Origin: Archegozetes longisetosus
Lineage: Eukaryota; Arthropoda; Arachnida; Sarcoptiformes; Trhypochthoniidae
Direction of reading: 5' to 3'
Length of the DNA: 64,000 bases
Assembly (NCBI GenBank): GCA_018873245.2
Contig: JAEMBT020000009.1
Location: 620,001 to 684,000, forward strand
Shown piece by piece: positions 24,926 to 36,158 of the stretch. The notes under the pieces are model-generated. The model saw only the letters and a program-made list of their open reading frames with translations, was not told the origin of the DNA and ran no database searches. Made by a program: the position numbers and the translations under genes. Every line of letters begins with the position of its first letter. Position 1 is the first letter of the stretch.

Positions 24926-25042
24926 TAGTGAAGAGCATAAGCTGGCTGTGAGCTGAGCTGTGTTTGAAGCTCAATTTTAGCTGTCTTCGAGCTTATAAGC
25001 TCGAGCTTCAAGCTCAAGGTTTCAGATCAATGCTCTTCACTA
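24926..25042. mobile_element. 117-bp inverted-repeat element with GAGCTTGAGC-type repeats
   Basis: Ends TAGTGAAGAGCAT and its complement ATGCTCTTCACTA bound a short segment packed with AGCTGAGCTG, GAGCTTATAAGCTC and GAGCTTCAAGCTC words. The start resembles hAT termini, and the repeated AGCTC words recall the sequence at 61785-62080. No target duplication can be identified beyond the TA inside the repeat. It lies about 170 bp past the acetyltransferase stop. Confidence 0.6.
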
Positions 25043-25166
25043 TTAATTCAGTGAAGCATATATTTTAAGTAAAAATGTACTTTACTCTTGGTTGTGATAT
25101 CAGCTAGAATAATATAAGAAGGACCTTAACTTCACATTAAAAGCGCCCACTGAATCAACAATATTT

Positions 25167-25172
25167 TTATTA
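25167..25172 (-). terminator. Poly(A) signal, acetyltransferase gene
   Basis: AATAAA on the coding strand (TTTATT on plus), about 45 bp beyond the stop codon. Confidence 0.45.
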
Positions 25173-25213
25173 AATCAATTTGTTTTGAATGTTTTAAATT
25201 GTAGTTAAATTAA

Positions 25214-26210
25214 TCAAAATGGGAAAAAATAAAGTGAACTGGTGCCAAATATTTTATCGAAATCACACGTCACGATCTCTTTTGTGAAAATAATCTGTGC
25301 TTTTCTTATTATATTGAGTCCTATTTTATTACATATTGATTTCATCTTTTCATTTGTATCCCACGAAAAGACTATGAGTCCATTTGTTTGAGAATGTGAA
25401 TGGGATTGTGACATTTTCTGGTATCCTTTTGATAGCAATAACTCTGCGATTTCTGTATTGTTCGCATATAAAGGCTGAGCTAACAGACAGTCTGTATTGC
25501 TTATACTAAATATACAATAGCCAACTACTTTTTTATCGTTACTATTAACAGCCGCTAATACAACATTATCTGATTGTTTTATGGCTTCACTTATTAGTAA
25601 CTCTCTTTGAATTCCACAAACATTTGCGTCATACTGTACAACAGATTTGAAGTTTTTGCAATCAACTTGAATAACTGAAACATCATCTAAATGTCCAATC
25701 AACAAATCATGTCTTAACTTATTGTGTTCGCTGTAAAATCGCGCTAAACACCTACTATCGACCAAAACTGACCCAAACTGCTTGCGATATTTTTCAAACA
25801 TCGATTCTGCTGTAACCAGTGATATATTACATTTATTTCCAATATGTTCAATAACTTTATCCCAAATTTTGAAACCGATTCCCATATTTTGATAATTAGG
25901 TTTCACAGCATAAGTACCGATGAAAGCGAGTGATTCCATTAGTTTGACTCCAGTACACGATCCAATCACCTCACCTTAAATTAGCGGTCCAAAAAACGGC
26001 AACTCCGATTATATGCAAGTCATGATAGTTTGAAACAGCTCACTTACCTGAATCTAAATTCTGTGCCACGAAAAACCCATCCGGATCTAAATGATAGGCA
26101 ATCGATAGATCATGAACAGCTATAGTGAAACCAACTTCTGTGCAAATATCTAGTACTTGCTCAAAATCTTCTGCTCGCATATGCCGAATAATATATTTTG
26201 GTCTATCCAT
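25214..26210 (-). CDS. GNAT N-acetyltransferase with C-terminal YitH/HolE-type domain
   Basis: Two exons on the minus strand, 26048-26210 and 25214-25974, with a 73-nt GT-AG intron; the joined frame is about 307 residues from MDRPKYIIRHMRAEDF. Residues up to about 150 form a GNAT fold: a typical start (IRHMRAEDFEQVLDIC), the beta4 strand AFIGTYAVKPNYQ and the acetyl-CoA-binding motif A YQNMGIG. The second half, with VVGYCIF and a final segment around FSWDTNEKMKSICNKIGL, fits the second acetyltransferase-like domain found in animal DUF1248/YitH-HolE-type proteins, which are often expanded in invertebrates. It transfers an acetyl group to an unknown amine, probably in the cytosol. The first exon was chosen because it carries the N-terminal GNAT strand and splices in frame. 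A decayed duplicate lies 2 kb away. A TAATAAAAG run about 60 bp upstream could be the TATA element. Confidence 0.85.
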
Positions 26211-26711
26211 TATGCATCGAATGCAAACGCAACAGTATTGATTTAGACCTCAGCTCTTTTATTAATCTTTCTTGCTTCAGTCAAACAGCAGGACTGAGTT
26301 CAACACGATAAAAGCTGATTCGTTATCCAATTTTTTAATTAGAAAAAAGAGGATTTAGTTAAATTTGGTTTAACGCAGCTGGAGGCTACAAATTAAGCTG
26401 GAATATATTCATATTGTATGAAGACAGCTGAACAGAAATATGTAAGAATGTTTTTGTCTCAAAGGTTAGGTCTCATTCAAATAAGTTTAAGAAGGTCTTA
26501 ATCACGCACCAAAATAACAAACCTAAGCAAATTATATGTTAGACCTCGAACTAACCTAATTTACTCCTACTTAGGTTAATTATTACGTCGATACTTAAGA
26601 TTTTATAGAGCAATTCATTTGGCTTTATTTACCTTACACTTGATGAGGGATTTGGGTATTGGGAATTGATCTCACTTTCACTGTGTTCTCCTATGTCTAA
26701 TGCCTTATGCG

Positions 26712-27135
26712 TAGAGCTGTGTGAACCCGATTACTATGAACTAATCGGTTACTCGATTACTGTTACTTCAAAATACTCGATTATTCGGTTACTTTTCAGA
26801 AATTGATTTATTAAGACCAAAGCTGCAAAAATAATTAAATGATATAATTGAGTATTACTTAAAGATTATAAATTTTAACAGAACTTTTTAGAATTAATCT
26901 TATTTATAATAATTAAGAACTCTTAGAATCAGATACAGAAATAGTAATATTCGACAGAATGTTCTTGAATAGTATAGAAATAATTTCATTAAATTTGATA
27001 AATTACAGCAAATAAATCTAATCATTTCAGTTTTATTTCCACCAAAATTTGTTCTCGATCACTTATTATCTGACCCATTTTAGAAAATAATTGTTCACAT
27101 GGAATTGAATTACCAGTGACACAAAGATTGCTGAA
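26712..27135 (-). mobile_element. hAT transposon 3' end with transposase dimerisation-domain relic
   Basis: On the minus strand 27135-27028 encodes SIPCEQLFSKMGQIISDRE, which matches the hAT C-terminal dimerisation domain (consensus around S-ER-FS-G-I-S-RR). Reading on, the DNA reaches a terminus TAGAGCTGTGTGAACCCG at 26712, a standard hAT end, preceded by CGATTACT/CGGTTAC subterminal repeats. The 5' part of the transposase and the other terminus are not found, and stops interrupt the rest. This is a dead 3' fragment about 0.5 kb upstream of the acetyltransferase gene. Confidence 0.7.
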
Positions 27136-28216
27136 CTAATTCTGATATTAATGGAAAACATTAACAAACTAAAGTAGTCTTATTGTTGAATACTGTATTA
27201 AGTTTAGTTAAATTAGATGACGGAATGGCGCTCTAGACACAAGAGCGTCATTTCCTAAGAGCCAAGCCTCTGGTGAAGCACAAAGTATACAAAGTCTCTC
27301 ATTTTGCCTGTTGCTCATAATACTTTTCAACTGGTAATGTAAAGTCTAATATCTCGAAAACAAATTATTTACGACAAAAAATTCTTTCATATTCGTGTTC
27401 AGTTTGCATCATAACATATTTGAAACCTATGGCTGGGTAAATCTAGTCGAATCATCAGTTGAACTGAGTTGTGATACAGTTGTGGCTCAAAGCTATTTTG
27501 AAAAATTATTTGAAATAAGAGAACAATTATTCGTCTCATGTTCTATTATCACATCTTAAAAATTTCTTATATTTAATTTTAAAGCCTAAACTTCACATCT
27601 CAGTTTGAATGAGGGGGAGTCGTAAACAGATGAAAAGTAGGATCAGTTTACAGTATTGAAAGGCGTCAACTTTTATAACCCGGGAAAAAGTGTTAGCCCA
27701 CTTTTGGACATATTCTCCTAAACTATTGAATCTGATGGTTTAGTAACTCATAGGTTTAAAACTTGTTTTGTACTATCAAAATTAATTCACAATTGATTTA
27801 ATAAAACTTACACTTTATTAATTGAGAACGGAGAATAAGCCAGGCACTTCACTGCGACAAAGATCTTTGAAAAATGTTTTCGTTTACTGAAAAACTCGTG
27901 CTATGAACAGTTATTTTATGAACGAGAGCTATTCAAGTGTATAAACTTGACTGAACAGTCTTACAAACCACTCAATTCACATTTGTTTAGACTTGTCACT
28001 CAAAATATCCATTAAAAGATTATATGAAGGCCGAAATTCAATGATAATGTGAATGTCATTCTTATCATATTTGTATTAACTTTTTCACAACAGGATCATT
28101 CATTAAACTAATATTTAAAAGCAAACAAAAAAATCTTATACCAATACGTTATATAACATACAATATAGTGTTAAACTTTTGTGAAAACTGAAATTTATTT
28201 TATTTATGATCATAAA
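27136..28216. other. Intergenic, no gene recognised
   Basis: A short imperfect palindrome (GGAATGGCGCTCTAG...AGAGCGTCATTTCC, 27221-27259) is the only structure I notice; nothing coding is visible. Confidence 0.45.
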
Positions 28217-29007
28217 CAGTAGATTGAAACCCGTTTAATGTGAATCTGTCGGTGCAGTCAAAGCAGCTGGCAATAGCCGATCTTGACAATAAACGTTTAT
28301 TGTCATTTAGTTGAAAATAGATGAATACCTTTAATATCTGATTTTTATTGAAGTAAAAGTCGATTACATATGGGAAGTATGATAGACAGTATACTTATCA
28401 AATATTTATCGTACATTGGGATAAAAATGTCTATAGTAAAGGTGTTGGCTTTACTGCAAATAACAAACTTTAAAGTTTGGTGCAAAGCAAGACTTGCTTT
28501 ATTGCTATCAATAGAGTTATGAATAATAGTCTAGTTTATGAAGTTCTAAAGTGTTTCCTGCTTTGCACCTAACTTTAGAGTTTGTTATTTGCAGTAAAAC
28601 CAACACCTTTACTATGGACACTTTTATCTCAATGCACAATACAGTAAAATAATCAGTCATCCGTAAAAGATTGTCCAAGAGGGAACATATTTTTCTAAAA
28701 CCAAGTTTTCTGACTTTGTTGGCCAATCACAGAATTATGTGTCAACTTCAGAAAGTGATTTTAGTTCAATTTCTAAATAGGTAGCAACACACATGAATTT
28801 TATGAGAACCATTTTAATGAAATCGATATTTAAACTAATTTGTACGTCAATTTTATACTGCATTTTAAATTTTACTTTTTAAGTTTGTAATAACTTGACA
28901 TTAGGTGTGTATTATATATGTAGTGAACGCTAAATCGGTGCAGAGAAAAATGTTGACAATAAGCGGGTTTTGATAATAACGGAGCTGAAATTAAAAGGGC
29001 TTTACTG
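28217..29007. mobile_element. Tigger/pogo-like element, non-coding
   Basis: The right end reads GGGCTTTACTG followed by TA (29008-29009), i.e. a CAGTAAAGCCC terminus. The left end begins CAGTAGATTG and carries GTCGGTGCAG at the same spacing as the terminus at 5646. TCGGTGCAG recurs near the right end (28936), followed by TTGACAATAAGCGGG, and a similar TTGACAATAAACG sits near the left end. No transposase frame is visible. The left boundary is tentative because the base before CAGT is not a clear TA. Confidence 0.45.
28411..28636. repeat. Long imperfect hairpin inside the Tigger-like element
   Basis: Arms of about 80 bp (28411-28493 and 28556-28636) are inverted copies of each other, for example GTGTTGGCTTTACTGC against GCAGTAAAACCAACAC, around a loop of about 60 bp. 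The open frame on the minus strand over the right arm is an artefact of this structure. Confidence 0.75.
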
Positions 29008-29606
29008 TATTTAAATTGGACATTTGAGAAGCTCGTCTAATATTAATTTGACAATATTTTACCGAACATTCATAAACTTAAAGACAATTTTTGAGGCATT
29101 TTCATGAAGTTATGCTTCAAAATTTTACGATAAAAGGTTTAGACTGTAAAAACTCTATAATTAAATACTGAGCTCTTATAAGTCGAGAATTCGTCTTATA
29201 CTGCTTTTGAAAGACAATTTGCAAGACTCTTGCAGACAAATCCGTAAGATAATTGCTAAGCTCATTATTAGTTTAATTAGAAGTTGTATAGGTTGGATAT
29301 TATATGCTTTACTCAAGTTTTCCTATAATTAGAAGAATAAGAAAAATGAATTTAGAACTAATGAAAAGTTGGTTAATTATGTACTTTTACTTTAATTGGG
29401 GATTGAGAGCTACTATTAAAGTAGCCTTTTCTGTAGAAAACATCTGATTAGTTGACTGTATATCAAACTAAATCAATTATTAAGGTCGAAAATAAATTGA
29501 TAAAAATAGTCAATTATCACCTAATAGGTCGTCAAAATTTAAGGTTTACTAAAAGATAAAAATTTAACGAGTTATACTTCAAAGTATAACATACTTTCAC
29601 GTATAA
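29008..29606. other. Intergenic, no feature recognised
   Basis: AT-rich spacer without open frames of note. Confidence 0.45.
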
Positions 29607-29683
29607 CTATTACTATAATTAGAAACTGAGAGTCCAGAAATATAATATACTTCTAGACTCTCAGTTTCTAATTATAGTAATAG
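29607..29683. repeat. Perfect 28-bp stem hairpin
   Basis: The arms 29607-29634 and 29656-29683 are exact inverted complements over 28 bp (key word GAAACTGAGAGTC against GACTCTCAGTTTC) with a 21-nt loop. The loop itself can pair a little further (AGAA with TTCT). The size is within the range of a microRNA precursor but perfect pairing is more typical of a very young foldback or a recent inverted duplication. Confidence 0.8.
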
Positions 29684-32028
29684 TAGCACATACATACTAT
29701 GAATAGAGTAATGTAAATATGCACCTAAAAATAGACAATTCAGTCAGGTTTTCATTAATTGAAGCTTTCAGTTAAGTAAAGACACACTTTATTAACACGA
29801 AAACACCAGTTCTTTTAATAAGATTGACTCTTTTAACGTTCAATCAAAACTTCATGAAATAAACGCAATAATTATGTTATCTTATGAAAGAAAGAATCAA
29901 GCATTTTTAGGAAAAATGAAAAGTGTTTGCGATAAAAAAACTCCAATCATATTTTAAACATATATTTCATAACTTCTAACTTAAAAAATGGAAAAAACGT
30001 TTAAGCTATTTTTGAATAGTTTTCCAGACTTTTGATTTAACATTTAAGAATGCTTGAATAATCTGCGATTTGAAACAATGTATATTTTAGAACATAAATT
30101 CTTATGCATACGATCAATATGATTGAATAGTTTTAAAAAATTTAAATTTATAGATTACGAAACAAATGGACTAATCATTAAAATTATTTAATATTTTAGG
30201 CTTATTTTAGTAATTTTTAAAATTTTATTAATTATAATTTATAGCACTAATGAATCTAACTTCGTAGTTCTCGTTAATACTCTATTATTAAGCTAATACG
30301 ATTTTCAAATCATAACTTTGGACATGTCAAAAATTCTACCCTATTTCAAATTCATAAAGGTTATGAAGTTTTCCCAAAATATATTTATTTCGTTTTTTTC
30401 TTCATTAATTAGCATATTTTCAACATATTTTTGTGAACTTTAGATTTAGCGCTGTAAGAGAGCTTAAAGTGCTCTTTTGAAGCTAATTAGCACGAAAAGA
30501 GTTTTGGCAGTTCTTATTAAACCATATCTAACCAAATGGTGACCATTAGTAATGAATAACTGATATTTGTCACTTAAACATTTTGACACTAATAATTCCA
30601 TAAACATAGGCAAATGTAAAAAATGGTAATAAAAATATAATGCGATTAAAGAATAAATTGAGCTATAGGCGGAACTCGCAATTTCTTTTAACTTATAATA
30701 AGTATTATTTCAATAAGTGAACGACACCGTTTTAGTCATCCATAATTGTGGTGACGCTAATAGTGCTGCGATTAACTAAACCATTGCCATAAGTAAAGCA
30801 CATCTTCGATCAGGGATTATACTTATTCTGAATGAATGCATAATTGCAATATACAATTTGAGAAAACAATTTGAAAGAGATAATTGGTTTCAAATTTTAT
30901 ATAGTGCTTGAAAATGGAGTAAAATATCTTTACATTAAAGTATGTTCGAATTTTAAATAATTTTTGTTTCGTTGAAAATAGAATGTGATTTTAGGCTTCA
31001 TTAGGTTTTAGCAGTAATATAGAATCAGGAGATGTTCTCACACTTTCATTGTGTTCTGCATGGAAAGAACACTTTAGGATGCAAGGAACGTTTTACAAGA
31101 AATCCATACTATATGTGGTACAATCTAAATAACCTTAAATTTATACTATAGAATCTAATTTTATCTGACTCTATTTTATACATGAGTAAACAACGAAATT
31201 CAAATAAATAAAAATATTGAGTTGATTTCGAGTTTTCTCATATTTTTAGTTTACTAAATTACATCGTTTTTTGTGAATTGAAAAAATTAAGATTAAACAT
31301 TCAAATATTCTGATTCATTCGATGCCCGTTTTAAAATAAATTCTTACGTGTTTGATGATCTATTCAATCGATTTTTACTCAAATAAATTTGAGGAAAATC
31401 TAAAATTTTCTCTTAGTTTATTTAATATTTTTTGGTTAACTCTGTTAAATTGAGATTTAAATGCTATCCAACTCAATTCCATTAGAATCTGAGATATATT
31501 ATTTCTATCGTTTTTATAAAGGATAAATTGTTGTGATACTGCGCATATTTGAAACATAAATAATTAAAACTTTGCAATATAATGTAATTTTTTAAAAGCT
31601 CGAAACTCATATTGACTTTTAGTTTCTAAGGAACTGTTCTGACACCAACAGAACAATAAATATAGTTGAAGAGAATTAGAATTGTTTCTAGCGCCTAAGA
31701 CCTGCATTTAATGATTTTATTTTCTTTTGAAATTAATTTGCATAACTTAACAAACACCTTTTGTTCTGTGAAAACAAACAAGATATTGAATCAAAATTTG
31801 ACTTTGAAAGAAAGTGTAAATTGAAAGAAATTTTTAATTTCGAAGCACGTTTTCAAACTACTGGATTTTAGTATTATTTGTTTCGAACAGTGTTCTGAGT
31901 ACATAGCATTTTTAGAATATTCCTGTCAAAAGGTAAAAGTTTTATTTATCTATTTTTCTATAACAACAAAGTAACAGCAATAGATAAATGTGAGATTGTC
32001 AAATTTTCAATAGTAAATTGTTTCATGC
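29684..32028. other. Intergenic, no gene recognised
   Basis: A 2.3-kb AT-rich region. The 60-codon minus frame at 31375-31557 has no motif or context and is probably chance. Confidence 0.45.
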
Positions 32029-32030
32029 TA

Positions 32031-32636
32031 GACACCAGTCCAAAAAGTCGGAAATTATTTTTATTCATATTTTAATCTAAAATTATTCAAATTCAGTTAT
32101 AACAAACTTGAGCTATAAATAGCACTCTATAAATAGCTCTAAATAATGTTTTATAAACAACTCTAGTATTTAATTCGCTCTCTTCGAGCTTGAATACAGA
32201 GTTGAATTCAGCTCAACATAGATGCGAAAGTGTCACCATATCGTATACATAGCTTATCCTATATATCGCCAATTTTTCAGTTTTTATTTCTCAATTAAAT
32301 AATTGATAATCTGTCAGATACTGACTAAAACTACTTCAGATGATCATAAATTGTACTCAAGAGTATTCCAGTCATTGGTCAAGTTTTTAACTGATTTGAC
32401 GCCATATTCATACAAAACTAGGAGACGGTTCCGATTATCAAATTGCATTGCCATTTGGTCTCGCGCGAACTCAAATTTTAGAACTAAGCAGAATACTACA
32501 ACTTATCAATCAATGATATAAGTACAGCATAAGAAGCCTTTTCTTGGTTTGAAAATTCATTAAAAATTATAAAGTATAAAAAGCGCAATACTAGTTTGTT
32601 TGAATTTAATTTTCCCAACTTTTTTGGACTGGAGTG
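32031..32636 (-). mobile_element. Tc1-like relic with transposase N-terminal fragment
   Basis: A 606-bp element flanked by TA on both sides. The ends GACACCAGTCCAAAAAGT and, from the right, CACTCCAGTCCAAAAAAGT are inverted repeats. On the minus strand around 32470-32350 the frame NRLLVLYEYGVKSVKNLTND resembles the helix-turn-helix start of Tc1/mariner transposases. The catalytic part is absent, so this is an internally deleted copy. The plus-strand open frame at 32303-32521 is a shadow of this region. Confidence 0.7.
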
Positions 32637-32638
32637 TA

Positions 32639-33572
32639 TTTTATAATCATATTTCAGCTCTGATTACAAAAACGGCTAAGCTTTGTTTACTTCTTCTAAG
32701 AAGTCATTGAATCACCATATTATAATTGGAATTTCATTTTCATAAGCTTTGAGCTTGAAGTTTTTTAAACAAGATCTTTTAGCAAAGTTGTGGCTTACTC
32801 AAGTAATATTCGGTATCTCAAAATTTTAGTGAAATGGCACATGTGCAAAGATTTTCCCTCTTGATAAGAACTTGAAGTTTAGAGAATTTTATTGAACATT
32901 TAATTTAAAATTCTGTATAATTTTAACATAACTTGATGAAGAATATTTCATTATCTTGTTCTCTTCAGGCTACTCATTTTCAGTACAGGACTTAACTGAT
33001 GTTTCTCATCTTTAATTACTTAAATCTCGATTTGACCTAATTTTGACTAAGGTTTATCAAAAATTTCATGATTTGATTGAGATTTAGTTAGACGTTAGAT
33101 TCTGTAGTAAATATGCATATATAAAACGATAAAATCAATACAATTTAATGAGTAAGCATGAAGATCAAATAAGAAACAAAATGAAAAGAATAGATTATTT
33201 CTTAGAGTTTAACTAAATTCAGTCGATGTTTAATTTTAAAAATTCTTATCCAGTAAAAATAATTTTAAAAAACTATTCTCACAAGTTCTTTAAGTAGGAT
33301 TTTTGTACAAAATATGGAAAAAGTTTAAGCGTTAAAAGAAATACAGTTTGTGACAGCTTTTTATATATTATACCTTTGTGTCGTGCCTGATATATACCGT
33401 CGATTTCTTTCATTTTTGAGTCTCAGCTCTCAAATGCTTTTCCATTGCGTCTCACGAGCAAAATTCAGTTCAATGAAGTGCTTTATGTATTAGTATTCCC
33501 ATAAGTCATCGCTGGATGATAACGATGTAAAATTTTCATACCATTGAATTGGCAGTATAGAATGGGAGAAGT
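32639..33572. other. Intergenic, no gene recognised
   Basis: AT-rich spacer between two Tc1-like relics; nothing coding is visible. Confidence 0.45.
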
Positions 33573-33574
33573 TA

Positions 33575-34106
33575 ATAGGTTACGCAAAAGTCCTTGAACG
33601 CGTTTGTAATAATTTATTTTCAAAAAATCAATGCTACAATCATGAAACTTGATTATATTGTGGAGTATTGTCTACAGATATCATTTTGGTCAATCAACAA
33701 AGTAACTGCCTTTAGCTCGAGTGCAAGCGAGAAGACGCGGTCGCCACTTAGTAATCGATGATCGCACCTCTTCCATTACAACTTCGGTGTACGAGCAGTA
33801 CGCAGCCGACCACTTCGGCAACGATCATTAATTGACTTGGTCTCATTGAATCGCTTAACAGTATAATAAACGAATCTTCTCTTTGCATAGTATTTTTCAA
33901 GAGCTAAAAAATTTGATTTGAATTTTACCTAATTATAGCAATTCAATTACTGTGGCACGTTTAGCTTTAAATTACTCATTATTTTAATTTACACTTTTGT
34001 TAATAAACCTACACGTGTTTTGCTGACCAATGAGTTGTGTTGAATTTGACGTATATATAAGGTGATGACCGTCAAAATTATGTTTAAAAACTTTTGCATA
34101 ACCTAT
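33575..34106 (-). mobile_element. Tc1/mariner-like relic with transposase C-terminal fragment
   Basis: Inverted ends ATAGGTTACGCAAAAGT and ATAGGTTATGCAAAAGT are each flanked by TA, giving a 532-bp element. A GC-richer patch at 33720-33820 encodes, on the minus strand, EEVRSSITKWRPRLLACTRA, similar to the last residues of Tc1/mariner transposases that precede the stop. Earlier transposase regions are deleted. Confidence 0.7.
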
Positions 34107-34108
34107 TA

Positions 34109-34925
34109 TTTCTTCAAAATTTATAATAATTAGTCAACTTTCACTAATCAAGTAAGAGAAAGCTATTGACCCTTTTAAAACAATGTAAATAGATAGGAAA
34201 ATTTGGAACGTAAGCACTAATTTGTTAATCACTGATCTATACCTAGTCTTGTGCTCTCAACTAATACTCTTTTCGTTAGGGAAGTTAATTAGCGTTTCAC
34301 TTCATTTTATATGTATTTATTTTGAACTCAATTCTGAATACTCATTAGATCAGGCTAAGTGAGCTCAGATTCACGTTAATTTGTATAATTTGTTCTTTTA
34401 TAATTCATATAGACCCTAATCTTCTGTAATTCAATTTACTACAAGGATCACATAAAATTAATACTATATTTGTACCTGAATTATATGTCAGCCAAAAGTT
34501 TTTTAATTTGAAAATTTGAAATAAGTACTTTTGAAAAATTCTTCTCTTTTATCCTTATTGAGCTTCACTTTTCGTGTCTGATCTGCTAACCTAAAGATAT
34601 AAAAGAAAACCCTAATTAGTTTTTAGGCTCTTTATTTCTAAGTTAATTCATTTTGCGTTACAATAAGTCAAAAGAACAAACATCTGATTAATTAAATTTG
34701 AAACGATGTTGATTACAGTTTTCCTCAGAGTATCTAACCATCATCATAGAGTGAGAGAATAGAGTATCCATTCAATGGAGGAAAAGCGAACCAAATTTCG
34801 AGCATCTGCAGCCCTCTAATATTCAATCATACACTTAAAACACGCCAAATACGTTACGGCGATTTCCGGCAACCAGGAGGCGCTGACACTGTCTTAAAAC
34901 GGAAACTTCAGTAATTAAAAGTTTG
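34109..34925. other. Intergenic, no gene recognised
   Basis: Mostly AT-rich. A somewhat GC-richer patch (34840-34910, GGCGATTTCCGGC and GGAGGCGCTGACAC) adjoins the next foldback element and may be part of an older repeat. Confidence 0.4.
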
Positions 34926-35259
34926 GGGCAGCGGTCAATTATTGCATAATTAAGCTATATCTAATAAATTATTGGTTTAACATATTTACAGTTGCCTTTT
35001 ATGTCATCAAATGATTTCTATGACGCTCAGATCAGTCAAACAAATCATTTGGTTTACTCAAAACAATTTGAGTCACAGAGGTCATAATGGTCATAGGGGT
35101 CATAGTGATCATAACAGTTATGATTCAAATTGTTTTGAGTAAACAAAACGATTGATTTAACTGATCTCGGCGTGATAGATATGGTTTTATGACATAAAAC
35201 GAAACTTTGAAAGTATACTTTGATGACTTAATATGAAACGCAATAATTGACCGCTGCCC
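34926..35259. mobile_element. Foldback element with perfect 20-bp termini
   Basis: GGGCAGCGGTCAATTATTGC at the left is matched exactly by its complement at the right (334 bp in all). Further in, 35030-35080 and 35110-35165 are also inverted copies (GTTTACTCAAAACAATTTGA against its complement), so most of the element can fold. The loop carries four tandem-like GGTCATA words. No target duplication was found. The word GGGGCAGCGG recurs, inverted, at 35446-35456. Confidence 0.8.
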
Positions 35260-35537
35260 TCAAATAGAATCTCGAACTTTTAGGACCCAACATCAGTAAG
35301 CAATAGTTGTGCCGCATGTGCGCAAAACAAAAGACATAATAAAATCTGTATAAGTTTTAGCAAAAACAAAATGGAAAATATCAAAAAAGAAAAATTGGCT
35401 ATCTGGAATTGAATAAGGTCTCCTTTACGAACTAACCGCTCCGCTGCCCCTACTGCTTAACTTTTCAAAGTTGTGTGAAGCTATGCGCTCTGGGTGTTTA
35501 ATTAAATGAAATTACTAATGCATATATGAAGCATCAA

Positions 35538-36158
35538 TCATTCAGAAAGCATTGACGAGAAGACCTCTAGCTTAAGAGGTCGACGCAATTCACAAAACTT
35601 TTCAGCCAATAGAAAACATTAATTCATATTAAGCATTTATAAAGATACATTTAAACATATTTATATAAAACAAATTTTTACTTAATAATAAAACAAATTT
35701 AGTTAATAAAATATATTTTAATCATTAAAAAAATTATCACAATAGCTATGTTAACTAAATATATCACTGTCAATTATTTTGTCATTGATTTAAAATTGAG
35801 ATTCAATATTTACAACATATTTAATGCACTTTAGTAATTTTTGTGTACAAAAGTTTCGTCAATGTATACAAACTCTTAATTAAGGGATTGTTTTTCGATT
35901 ATTCGCTTTTCCGTCAAATATTTAATTCTTCGCTTAATTTTAATGTTACTCATTAAATCAGATCTAATAATTTTTTGTGTGTTCGTGTTTATAACCCATT
36001 TTTATAAAAATTATAAAATGTTCTGCCGCACTTTTTTGATGAAATGGTCTAATTAGTTTTAGATGTATTAAAGTCGTCATTTATGAATTTGTGAAAAGTT
36101 TTGCGAATTGCGTCGACCTCTTAAGCTAGAGGTTTTCTCGTCAATGCTTTCTGAATGA
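35538..36158. mobile_element. TIR element with about 65-bp inverted ends, MULE-like
   Basis: A 621-bp element whose ends are long inverted repeats: TCAGAAAGCATTGACGAGAA, then CCTCTAGCTTAAGAGGTCGACG, continue for about 65 bp with few mismatches; the CTCTAGCTTAAGAG core is itself nearly palindromic. The interior is very AT-rich and non-coding. Flanking words ATCAATCAT and ATGAATGAT match at 7 of 9 bases, which could be a decayed 9-bp duplication of Mutator type; this is only suggestive. Confidence 0.7.

Noticed and set aside
28517-28726. 69-codon minus frame
   Set aside because: It covers the right arm of the hairpin at 28411-28636 and has no independent support.
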